A DNA stretch of 64,000 nt from Actinoplanes teichomyceticus ATCC 31121. GTDB lineage: Bacteria > Actinomycetota > Actinomycetes > Mycobacteriales > Micromonosporaceae. The DNA is taken from assembly GCF_003711105.1 (NCBI RefSeq), contig NZ_CP023865.1, positions 3,001,001-3,065,000 on the forward strand, read 5' to 3'. Below the pieces are notes generated by a model. It had not been told where the DNA came from. It searched no databases and worked only from the letters and a program-made list of their open reading frames with translations. The translations under genes and the position numbers were made by a program. Below, piece by piece: positions 34,701 through 41,732 of the stretch (position 1 is the stretch's first letter; each line of letters starts with the position of its first letter).

Positions 34701-37557
34701 CGGATGCCGCCGGGTGAGCGGCGACGGCCGGAGGCTCATCCGGCCCCGCCGACACCGAACCGCCCGGTTCCTCCGCGTCGTCCGCCGCATGGTCCGTTAC
34801 GCCGGGCTCGTCGCCGGCCGGGGGCGGTGTGCTCAGCGAGTCTTGCCCGGCGGCGATGACCGGAAGAACCTGAGTGCGGTCCGAGGCTCCGACGATGTCG
34901 TCCGCACCCGCCCGCGACTGACCGGAAACGATCCCCTCACCGTCGGAGCGACCGTCATCACCCGCGCCCACCTCCGGCGCGGACCCCGCCTGCGGAGACA
35001 GCCCCGATCCGGCCGAGGAACCCGCCCCCGGCGAGGAGGTCGGGCCGCCCGCCGCGGAAGCGACCGGGGACGACGGCGCGACCGAGGAGGACCGAGCGGC
35101 GGCATCCGTGGTGGCGGGAGCGGCGGCCGAAGAGGGCCCGGCCGCATCCGTGGCGGAGGCGGCCTCATCAGCCGTCTCACCAGCGGACTCCTCACCCCAG
35201 ACGATGATCGAGGTCTCGTCCGGCGCGGTGACCAGCTGCTCCTGCCCAGAGCCGAGCACCGGCAGCACGGTCGTCACCGCGTCCGGCCCGGTGAGCGGCG
35301 ACCGCGCCGGACGCTCCGCCGCGCCGGGCAGCTCCAGCACTTCGGTCTCCGCGTCGGCGACCCGTGGCGTCCGGCCGGCGCCCGCCAACTCCGGCGCGCC
35401 GGAGCCCGCCGCCGCGCCGGTGTCCTCGAGCTCGGCGCTCTCCAGCCGCTCCTCACCGGCGTGTTCGGCGAGGCCGGCCCGCTCCTGCAGCCGCCGCAGC
35501 GGCCCGGGCGCCCACCAGGCCGCGTTCCCGAACAGGGCCAGCACCGCCGGCACCAGCAGCATGCGGACGACGGTGGCGTCCAGCACCAGCGCGATGATCA
35601 TGCCGACGCCGACGAAGCGCATCGTGGTCACGGTGGACAAAGCGAACGCCCCGGTGACCACGATGAGCAGCAGGGCGGCCGCGCTGATCACGCGTCCGGT
35701 CCGGGTCAGGCCGGTGGTGACCGCCTCGGCGGTGCTGGCTCCCCGGGTCCGCGCCTCCACCATCCGCGACAGCAGGAACACCTCGTAGTCGGTGGACAGG
35801 CCGAACACCACGGCGGCCATCAGCACCACGATCCCGGCCTCCAGCGGGGCCGGCGTGACGTGCAGCAGGCCCGCCCCGTGGCCCTCCTGGAACAGCCAGA
35901 CGAGCACGCCGAACGTGGCGCTGAGGCTGAGTCCGCTCATCACCACCGCCTTGATCGGCAGCAGGACGGATCCGAAGGCGAGGAACATCAGCAGCAGGGT
36001 GGCGCCGGTGAGCAGCCCGATCATCAGCGGCAGCCGGTCGCCGATCGCGTGCAGGCTGTCGACGTTGCGGGCGGTGACGCCGCCGACCAGGATCTGGCCG
36101 CCGGCCGGTGGCTGGAGCGCGCGGATGTCGTCGACCACTCGCCGGGCCGTGGAGCTGAACGAGTCGGTGCTGCTCAGCGCGGCGTTGAAGACGGTGACGC
36201 CCGCCCCGGCCCCGGCCGGGGTGACCGCGGCGACCCCGGGGATCTTCGCGAGCCGCGCGGCGACGTCGTTCGGCCTGCCGCGCACGACGACCTGCACGCC
36301 GTCGCTGCTGAACTGCGGGTATGAGGTCTTGAGGGTCTCCACGGCCACCCGGGACGGGTCGCCGGCGGGCAGCATCCGCTCGTCGTTCTCGCCGAACCGG
36401 ACGTCGCCGATCGGCAGCGCCAGCGCGATCAACCCGGCCAGGATCGGCAGGACGACCAGCACCGGGCGGCGCAGCACGAATCCGGCGAGCCGGTGCCAGC
36501 CGCCGCCGTCCTCGCGGGGACCGCGCCGGCCGGGCAGCCGGACCGGCAGCTTGTCGACGCGCGGGCCGAGGACGGCCAGGATCGCCGGGAGCAGCGTGAG
36601 CGACAGGAGCATGGCGAGGAAGACGGCGGCGAGGCCGCCGTACGCCAGGGATTTGAGGAAACCCTGCGGGAACAACAGCAGGCCGGCGAGGGCGGTCATC
36701 AGCAGGGTCGCGGAGAAGAGCACGGTACGGCCGGCGGTGGCGACGGTACGGCGTACCGCCTCGGCCGAGGCGTGCCCACCGGCCTGCTCCTCGCGGAAGC
36801 GGCCCACCATGAACAGGCCGTAGTCGATGGCCATGCCGAGCCCGAGCAGGCTGGCCACGTTGACCGCGAACGAGTTGACCTCGTGGGCGAGCGCGATGGC
36901 GTGCAGCACGCCGAGCGCGCCGAGGACCGCGCACCCGCCGACGAGCACCGGCAGTGACGCGGCGACCAGCGAGCCGAAGATGAACAGCAGCAGGAGCAGC
37001 ACCACCGGCATCGAGACCATCTCGGCGAAGGCGAGGTCGTCGGTGGAGCGCTGGTTGGAGGTGTGCGCGAGCGGGATGCCACCGGCCAGTTGAACGGTGG
37101 CGCCGTCGACGGCGAACCGGTCATCGATGTCGTCGTACGCATCGAGTTTGGCCGCGTCGTCGGCGCCGGCCAGGGTGATCACCGCGACCGCGCTGGACCG
37201 GTCCTCGGCGGCGTAGGCCGCGTTCCGGGAGTCCCAGTACGACGTGGTGGCCACGACCGCCGACTCCGGCAGCGACGACAGCCGTTCCCGGATGCGCCCG
37301 GCCAGCCCGGCGTCGTTGATCGTGGTGCCGGTGGCGGGGGTGTAGATGGCGATGACGTCACCGCCCCGGCCGCCGACCGCCTCCGCGACCAGGTCGGCGG
37401 CGCGTGCCGACTCGCTCGTCGGATCGGCGTAGCCGCCCTCGGTGAGCTGTCCGAAAACGCCCATGCCCCAGACTCCGGCGCCGAGGACCGTCACCAGCGT
37501 GACGACCAGCACCTGCCACCGGAGGCGGGCGACCCGCGATCCCCAGCCCGCGAACAC
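31741..37557 (-). CDS. MMPL/RND-family transporter with ~1245-residue disordered C-terminal tail
   Basis: The protein has 1938 residues. Residues 1-~690 form a complete MMPL transporter: two periplasmic domains and 11-12 membrane spans, with the proton-relay Asp-Tyr pairs in LGLGMAIDYGLFMVGRF and VVFGLSTDYEVFLLSRM. Such proteins move lipids or glycolipids outward. The tail is cytoplasmic by topology. It is rich in Ala, Pro, Asp, Glu, Ser and Thr and has four TQV(L/M)P(I/V) motifs, eight RP(Q/A/R)(T/S)LxD motifs, a PEPGPEPE run and a 12-residue repeat (ADRPASAAPHPG). The GTG at 37557 is preceded by GGAAAGGGG. The tail length far exceeds the family norm. Confidence 0.88.
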   Translation of the reverse strand: MFAGWGSRVARLRWQVLVVTLVTVLGAGVWGMGVFGQLTEGGYADPTSESARAADLVAEAVGGRGGDVIAIYTPATGTTINDAGLAGRIRERLSSLPESAVVATTSYWDSRNAAYAAEDRSSAVAVITLAGADDAAKLDAYDDIDDRFAVDGATVQLAGGIPLAHTSNQRSTDDLAFAEMVSMPVVLLLLLFIFGSLVAASLPVLVGGCAVLGALGVLHAIALAHEVNSFAVNVASLLGLGMAIDYGLFMVGRFREEQAGGHASAEAVRRTVATAGRTVLFSATLLMTALAGLLLFPQGFLKSLAYGGLAAVFLAMLLSLTLLPAILAVLGPRVDKLPVRLPGRRGPREDGGGWHRLAGFVLRRPVLVVLPILAGLIALALPIGDVRFGENDERMLPAGDPSRVAVETLKTSYPQFSSDGVQVVVRGRPNDVAARLAKIPGVAAVTPAGAGAGVTVFNAALSSTDSFSSTARRVVDDIRALQPPAGGQILVGGVTARNVDSLHAIGDRLPLMIGLLTGATLLLMFLAFGSVLLPIKAVVMSGLSLSATFGVLVWLFQEGHGAGLLHVTPAPLEAGIVVLMAAVVFGLSTDYEVFLLSRMVEARTRGASTAEAVTTGLTRTGRVISAAALLLIVVTGAFALSTVTTMRFVGVGMIIALVLDATVVRMLLVPAVLALFGNAAWWAPGPLRRLQERAGLAEHAGEERLESAELEDTGAAAGSGAPELAGAGRTPRVADAETEVLELPGAAERPARSPLTGPDAVTTVLPVLGSGQEQLVTAPDETSIIVWGEESAGETADEAASATDAAGPSSAAAPATTDAAARSSSVAPSSPVASAAGGPTSSPGAGSSAGSGLSPQAGSAPEVGAGDDGRSDGEGIVSGQSRAGADDIVGASDRTQVLPVIAAGQDSLSTPPPAGDEPGVTDHAADDAEEPGGSVSAGPDEPPAVAAHPAASAVAARSSDDTPAVATDVPEASAGASSPAAVADDAAATAASDRTQVMPVITGAGVPAPAATPGAAGVTAPHPAEPGTADLTQVLPIYSEAAASAAIGTGTAPPEEAPPLFAETASAYSLNGLAAEPPTSLSSEPTTARQPSDPESEPDPEPGPEPEPGPEPEPGPEPEPGPADAFPAPFLQDPADGPSAAAQPSPDVAQIANGGQDENADAALITSDATQVLPIYRTAVEVPAGTSDAEQPAADSPADADSPADADSEATTAPAADATRPPEAASTTGATRPEPAPSEDTAPSADATTPEDTAPSAEPATPADESLDPDAPKGDREDIAATATTSAPSSGDMPHSGNASGEPADPAVAAAGPSTSGTGEVEQAGTDSASTDPHHPGPDTERVAGSDRASVDTGAAEHVLVPEVAPVSAIPAEVADAFTWMSDPRIAGIVRAPGAPVGSDFTWLSGSGDTADAPAAPEPADAEPVLAGTATDATGEHRITPKAEERAPADLGSPAVDAGPAVDDGPGDDDGPGDYPTGPADADRAQPPGVPATRPNRPATLGDLPAPSRRRAHPGAAEESATGPRSPEPVTETDPSPAAKGTSDAESATATTPGDPEATATTTGDPKATATTTGDPGATATTAGDRLPGDPATAEESPRAATSPAADLAPDETPQVTTEAPAESETESAEATPAEERTEPDAAADAGTEPGTEADPKARPAASNEADAEEVEPTAEEVEPTAAPVSAPASRPRPQTLDEWLHGTTPTRSADPAPAPRPQTLGDLPPVSSVPVSSSPARRPQTLDEWLHGSPAPGRPQSLGDRPAGDDRPVSSPASRPRSLADWPGDNRPVSSAAPHPEADRPVSAAPHLGADRPASAAPHPGADRPASAAPHPGADRPVSAAPHLGADRPASAATPRPSNPQDQPTGDEPVSSAAPRPQTLDDWLSGGRPPAAGRRPATLADHSPGPRRPRPGTDDPAAPDRPTDQRAGHDSDPDPTR
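31990..32190 (-). repeat. 36-bp tandem repeats in the MMPL tail
   Basis: About six units containing CCGGTCCGCCCCGGGGTGCG-type cores encode repeated 12-residue segments (GADRPASAAPHP and variants). The copies are nearly identical in DNA, which points to recent expansion. Confidence 0.85.
32805..32915 (-). repeat. ~30-bp tandem repeats in the MMPL tail
   Basis: Four in-frame units of GGGGTCGCCGGTGGTGGTCG type encode GDPxATATTT segments. Confidence 0.75.
34195..34280 (-). repeat. 18-bp tandem repeats encoding Pro-Glu-Pro-Gly
   Basis: Four to five copies of CTCCGGCTCCGGCCCGGG encode the (EPEPGP)n run in the MMPL tail, probably a stiff extended spacer. Confidence 0.85.
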
Positions 37558-37636
37558 CCTGTTCCCCTTTCCCGGTAACGGCCGAGCCGCCCACCGGTTA
37601 GTCGTGCGATGCCAGAAAAGAGCCGTGCGAAAGTGC

Positions 37637-38557
37637 CTAGGAGAGGGTCGCGGCCTGCAGCGCGACCCCACCGCAGTCCGCGCCGTACGACTTCTCGGTG
37701 ATCCACTCGATGGAGATCTTGCCAGGCCCGGTGGCGCGGTAGTCGACGGTGTATTTCCGGGTGGCCAGCGAGCCGCCGCGCTGGGTGAGGCGTACGGTCA
37801 CCGGCTCTCCGCCGGTGCTCAGCCGCAGCGTGAGCCGCCCCTGGGCCCGGGCGGCGCCGAGGTAGAGCCGCATCGTGTGCAGGTCGGTGGTGGCCGGCGC
37901 GGACAGGGTGAAGCCGTTGCCGGTCCCGCAGGTACGGATGCCGCTGGTGGTGCCGTCGTTGCCGGCCGCCGGGGTGCCGCCGGTCCAGCGGAAGCGCTCG
38001 GGACTGCTGGTGTGCCGGTAGCGGGGCGCGTCCGGGGTGCCCTCCAGGATGGCGAAGCCGCCCTCGGCGTCGCGCTCCAGAGCGTACGTGCCCTGCTCGC
38101 CCCAGTGCACCCAGTCGATCGTGCCGTCCTCGGCCAGGTCGACGGTGTCCGGCACGGAGCCGGCCTCGACGACGATCGAGTCGACCGGCGGCGGGCTGGT
38201 CGAGACCGACGGGCTGGGCAGCGGGATCGGCACCTGGGCCAGCGGCGGGTCGGTGACCGCGCCGATCGCCGGGGTCGTCTCCGGCGGCGCGTCGCCGGCT
38301 CGGATCGCGCGGGCGACCAGGCCGACGACGACCACGACCAGCACGCCGGCCAGGATCACCGCGGCCGGGCCGAGGTGGTCCCGCCAGCGTGGCGTGCCGG
38401 GGGCGAGCAGCACCTCCGGCACCTCGGGGCGGCGAGGGCGCAACGATTCTCCAGCGGGCGTGCGTGGATCGGACCAGGGCGGATGAAACGATCTCATCTC
38501 CGGCGCGGGCGGTGAAGGGCGGGTGCGGGGACGGCCCGTACGGTGGATCGTCGCCAT
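37637..38557 (-). CDS. Membrane-anchored protein with extracellular lectin-like (NPCBM-type) domain
   Basis: The protein has ~306 residues. A cytoplasmic Pro-rich N-terminus is followed by one membrane span (PAAVILAGVLVVVVVGLVAR), a Thr/Pro linker and a ~155-residue beta-sandwich. The sandwich runs from LAEDGTIDWVHWG to GGVALQAATLS. This DGTxDWxHWG...VALQAATLS frame recurs in secreted carbohydrate-binding modules of actinomycetes. It may hold cell-wall or surface glycan. The start is uncertain: ATG at 38557 is listed, and ATG at 38497 is equally possible; neither has a good ribosome site. It lies directly upstream of the MMPL gene on the same strand (79-base gap). Confidence 0.7.
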   Translation of the reverse strand: MATIHRTGRPRTRPSPPAPEMRSFHPPWSDPRTPAGESLRPRRPEVPEVLLAPGTPRWRDHLGPAAVILAGVLVVVVVGLVARAIRAGDAPPETTPAIGAVTDPPLAQVPIPLPSPSVSTSPPPVDSIVVEAGSVPDTVDLAEDGTIDWVHWGEQGTYALERDAEGGFAILEGTPDAPRYRHTSSPERFRWTGGTPAAGNDGTTSGIRTCGTGNGFTLSAPATTDLHTMRLYLGAARAQGRLTLRLSTGGEPVTVRLTQRGGSLATRKYTVDYRATGPGKISIEWITEKSYGADCGGVALQAATLS

Positions 38558-38646
38558 CGGAGATTCGGCGGAGATTCTTCGCGCCTTTGCTCCCCGGTCC
38601 GAGTACCGTGTCCGGAGTTTCCGACTGAGCACGAGGAGCTTGACGG

Positions 38647-39228
38647 ATGAGTGACCAGAGCAGACGCCGCAGCCAGGCGATCATGGGCGGCCTGGCCGGC
38701 GTGCTCGTCTTCGTGGTGCTGGCCATCGTGTTCTTCGTGGTGCGGTCCGGCGGCGACGACGAAAAGCAGCCCGCCGCGACCGGCACCGCCACCACCCAGG
38801 AGGCGGCGACCCCGTCGCCGGCCGGCTCGACGAGCGCGGCCGCCCAGCCGGACGCCGGCGCGCCGGCCGGCTCGCTGTCGCCGGAGCTGTCCAAGGAGCC
38901 GGACGTGCAGCCGGGCACCGGCGGCCCGCTCACCAAACTGGTGGTCACCGAGCTGGTGAAGGGCACCGGGCCGGTGGTCAAGGCCGGGCAGACGGTGACG
39001 TTCAACTACAAGCTCATCCCGTACAAGGGCGGCGAGGTGGTCGACTCGTCGTGGAGCCGCGGCCAGCCGTTCACCTCGCCGATCGGTGTGGGACAGCTGA
39101 TCCAGGGCTGGGACCAGGGCATCCCGGGGCAGCGGGTGGGCAGCCGGCTGCAGCTGGACGTGCCGGCCGCGCTCGCCTACAAGGAGGAGGACCTGCGGTT
39201 CGTCGTCGACATCCTGGCCGCTCAGTGA
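38647..39228 (+). CDS. Membrane-anchored FKBP-type peptidyl-prolyl isomerase
   Basis: The protein has 193 residues. An N-terminal membrane span (~13-34, GGLAGVLVFVVLAIVFFVV) and an Ala/Thr/Pro linker lead to an FKBP domain (~95-193). The domain has VTFNYKLIPYKGGEVVDSSW, FTSPIGVGQLIQGWDQGIPG, RLQLDVPAALAY and FVVDILA. It should catalyse cis-trans prolyl isomerisation outside the membrane, helping exported proteins fold. The ATG at 38647 has GAGGAG ten bases before it. It is divergent from the lectin-like gene. Confidence 0.92.
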   Translation: MSDQSRRRSQAIMGGLAGVLVFVVLAIVFFVVRSGGDDEKQPAATGTATTQEAATPSPAGSTSAAAQPDAGAPAGSLSPELSKEPDVQPGTGGPLTKLVVTELVKGTGPVVKAGQTVTFNYKLIPYKGGEVVDSSWSRGQPFTSPIGVGQLIQGWDQGIPGQRVGSRLQLDVPAALAYKEEDLRFVVDILAAQ

Positions 39229-39230
39229 CC

Positions 39231-39266
39231 CCTCCCGCCGGGTCCCGGCCGGGACCCGGCGGGAGG
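39231..39266. terminator. Perfect 16-bp hairpin between convergent genes
   Basis: CCTCCCGCCGGGTCCC and its complement flank a GGCC loop. It lies two bases after the FKBP stop and four before the YaaA stop, so it can serve both. There is no U-tract. Confidence 0.8.
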
Positions 39267-39270
39267 CGTC

Positions 39271-40080
39271 TCACAGCTGCGCGACGACGACGTCGAGCTG
39301 GCGCGGCCGGCCGGCCGGGGCGGGTCGTTCCTCGACCGTGAATCCGAGGTCGCGCATGGCGGTGACCAGGTCGTCCACGCTCGCCGGCGCCGCGGCGCCG
39401 ACCGCCAGCGCGCGTACCAGCCGGCCCTTGGTGGCCTTGTTGAAGTGGCTCACCACGGACCGCTTGGCCACCCCGCCGACCACGCGTTCGTGCAGCACCC
39501 GCAGGGCCGCGACGCGGCCCGCGGTCTCCGCGGGCGGCGTCCACATCGCCGCGTACGCGCCGGAGCGCAGGTCCAGCACCGGCCCGCCGGCGGCGGCCCG
39601 GTCGAGCGCCTTCTTCAGGTTCTTCTTCCAGTACGCGGTGAGCCCGCCGACCGGCGCCGGCAGCGTCACCCCGACCGAGCACCGGTACGCCGGGATCCGG
39701 TCCCCGAGCCGGACCACACCCCACAGCCCGGAGAACACCACGGCGGTCTCGGACAGCCACCTGCGTGCCGCGTCGTCGAGCGTCGCCGCGTCCAGCGCCT
39801 CGTACAGCACCCCGGTGTAGACCTCGGCGGCGGGCGCGGCCGGCGCCTCCGGCAGGGCCGCGTTGCGGGCGATCTCGCCGCGCTGCCCGTCGCTGAGCCC
39901 GAGCACGGCGAGCGAGTCGGCCACCGAGCGCGCGCTGCTCCGCCGGCACATCGCCACCAGCCTGGTCAGCACCCTGGTGCGTGCGGCGCCCAGCTCGGGC
40001 AGCCACAGGTCGGTGACGTCCACCGGGTCACCGGAGGTGGCGGGCGTCTTGCCCTCGGACGGCGGCAGCAGGATCAGCAC
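39271..40080 (-). CDS. yaaA: YaaA family peroxide-stress protein
   Basis: The protein has 269 residues. It opens with MLILLPPSEGKT, the signature of the YaaA (DUF328) family, and keeps VFSGLWGVVRLGDRIPAYR, a Lys/Arg-rich central segment and VSHFNKATKGRLVRAL near the C-terminus. E. coli YaaA limits free iron during hydrogen peroxide stress. The gene stands alone, convergent with the FKBP gene. Confidence 0.92.
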   Translation of the reverse strand: MLILLPPSEGKTPATSGDPVDVTDLWLPELGAARTRVLTRLVAMCRRSSARSVADSLAVLGLSDGQRGEIARNAALPEAPAAPAAEVYTGVLYEALDAATLDDAARRWLSETAVVFSGLWGVVRLGDRIPAYRCSVGVTLPAPVGGLTAYWKKNLKKALDRAAAGGPVLDLRSGAYAAMWTPPAETAGRVAALRVLHERVVGGVAKRSVVSHFNKATKGRLVRALAVGAAAPASVDDLVTAMRDLGFTVEERPAPAGRPRQLDVVVAQL

Positions 40081-40239
40081 GCGGCGAGACTAGCCGTCAC
40101 CGGGCCGCGGACCGGGCCGCCCTCGCCGGTGTGCCGCGTTCGTCACGCCCGGGTATCCCGACGTGCGGCACCGCGCACCGTGCCGGCCGCCCTCGCGGTG
40201 TTCCGCTCAGGTACCGCCGGCCGCGCTCGCCGGTTCCGC

Positions 40240-40824
40240 TCAGGCGGCGCCGGGCAGGATCGAGCTGACCATCCGGTGCACGGTCTCCTCGGCGGGCGGG
40301 TCGCCGGTGCGGTCGGCGAACAGCAGGTGGCCGGTCCCGATCAGCATGGCGGCCAGCGTCTCCACCTGCGCGCCGGGCGGGATCCGGCCCAGTTCCCGCT
40401 CGGCGGCGAGGTAGTCGGCGATCATCTCGGCCGCCTCGGTGAGCACCGGCACCCCGGCCGGCCAGGTGTGGCGCAGCCGGGCGCGCAGCTCGTCCCGGAA
40501 GGTGATCAGCGCGACGATCGCCACCGCGACCGAGCCGAAGACCGCGGTCAGGGCGGCGGTCAGGTTCCCGGCGACGGTGCCGGCGCCGGCCGCCGCACGC
40601 AGCGCGGCCGCCTCCGGATCGAGCCGCCTCGCCCGGTCGAGCACGTAGTCGGCGAGGAACGCGTCGAAGTCCTCGAAGTGCCGGTGCAGCACGCCCTTGG
40701 CGCAGCCGGCCTCGGTGGTCACCGCCCGGCTGGTCAGCCCGCTCGGCCCGGCGCGCAGCAGGATGCGGTCGGCGGCCTCGAACAACTGACGGCGTACGTC
40801 GCGGAGGGCGACCCCTGTCGGCAC
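40240..40824 (-). CDS. TetR-family transcriptional regulator
   Basis: The protein has 194 residues. The N-terminal helix-turn-helix reads LFEAADRILLRAGPSGLTSRAVTTEAG then GVLHRHFEDFDAFLADYV, as in TetR repressors. The C-terminal ~130 residues form the helical ligand domain. The GTG at 40824 has GAAGGGAA just upstream and is preferred over an ATG 12 codons earlier. It is divergent from a methyltransferase, and an 18-bp palindrome lies between them; it very likely controls both genes. Confidence 0.88.
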   Translation of the reverse strand: MPTGVALRDVRRQLFEAADRILLRAGPSGLTSRAVTTEAGCAKGVLHRHFEDFDAFLADYVLDRARRLDPEAAALRAAAGAGTVAGNLTAALTAVFGSVAVAIVALITFRDELRARLRHTWPAGVPVLTEAAEMIADYLAAERELGRIPPGAQVETLAAMLIGTGHLLFADRTGDPPAEETVHRMVSSILPGAA

Positions 40825-40885
40825 CGGCGTTCCCTTCTGCGTCCCACCTGCACCGATCAACCTACCCGGTTCCCGAATGGGCTAT

Positions 40886-40913
40886 TGCCCACTAGAGTGG
40901 GCACATGCCCACT
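40886..40913. promoter_or_regulatory. Operator between TetR regulator and methyltransferase
   Basis: TGCCCACT-AG-AGTGGGCA (40886-40903) is a perfect 18-bp palindrome. A third half-site TGCCCACT begins at 40906, inside the methyltransferase start. The palindrome contains the -10 hexamer TAGAGT (40893-40898). Six bases after that hexamer comes the ATG, so the mRNA may be leaderless and repression would be direct. Confidence 0.8.
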
Positions 40914-41732
40914 CAGCCCGCGCCGCACCGGTTCCGGCAGGCCGCCGAGTCGTTCGGCGTCGACCCCGAGCGGTATGACCGCACCCGCCCGCCCTACCCG
41001 GCCGCCCTGCTCGCCCGCATCCTGGACGCCACCCCGGGCCGCGCCGTGCTGAACCCCGGCTGCGGCACCGGCATCGAAGCCCGGCAGCTGCGCGCCGCCG
41101 GCTGCACCGTCGTCGGTGTCGAGCCGGACCCGCGGATGGCCGATTTCGCCCGCGCCACCGGCATCGACGTCGAGGTCGCCCGGTTCGAGGACTGGGACCC
41201 GGCCCGCCGCCGGTTCGACCTGGTCGCCGCCGGCACCGCCTGGCACTGGATCGACCCGGTCGCCGGCGCCGCCCGCGCGGCCCAGGCGCTGCGCCCGGGC
41301 GGCCGGCTGGCCCCGTTCTGGCACACCTTCCGGCTGCCGGACGAGGTGGCCGCCGCCTTCGGCGAGGTCTATCGGCGGCTGGTGCCCGACTCGCCGTTCC
41401 AGCCCGGGCCGCTGCCCGCCCCGCCGCCCCTGGAGGGCTACCAGCCGATCCTGACCAGGGCGGCGGACGGCATCCGCGCGGCCGGTGGCTTCGGCGAGCC
41501 GCAACAGTGGCACGTGGACTGGACGAGGACGTACACCCGGGACGAGTGGCTGGACCAGATGCCGACGTCCGGGGCGCTCACCCGGCTGCCGGCCGGGCAG
41601 CTCGCCCAGCTCGCCGAGGCGCTCGGCGCGGCGATCGACCGGATCGGCGGGAGCTTCATCATGGCGTACACCTCGGTCACCGTCACCGCGGTGCGCGACC
41701 GGTCCCGGGTCACGAGCTCGGCGGCACGGTGA
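40905..41732 (+). CDS. Class I SAM-dependent methyltransferase
   Basis: The protein has 275 residues. VLNPGCGTGIEARQL is SAM motif I, VVGVEPDPRMADFA is motif II, FDLVAAGTAWHWID is the post-I/IV region, and ALRPGGRLAPFWHTF follows. The substrate is unknown. The WHW-ID segment is typical of a small-molecule methyltransferase group often annotated UbiE/Trans-aconitate-like. It is divergently paired with the TetR gene. The 3' end overlaps the convergent copper-protein gene by 23 bases, an antisense overlap. Confidence 0.9.
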   Translation: MPTQPAPHRFRQAAESFGVDPERYDRTRPPYPAALLARILDATPGRAVLNPGCGTGIEARQLRAAGCTVVGVEPDPRMADFARATGIDVEVARFEDWDPARRRFDLVAAGTAWHWIDPVAGAARAAQALRPGGRLAPFWHTFRLPDEVAAAFGEVYRRLVPDSPFQPGPLPAPPPLEGYQPILTRAADGIRAAGGFGEPQQWHVDWTRTYTRDEWLDQMPTSGALTRLPAGQLAQLAEALGAAIDRIGGSFIMAYTSVTVTAVRDRSRVTSSAAR

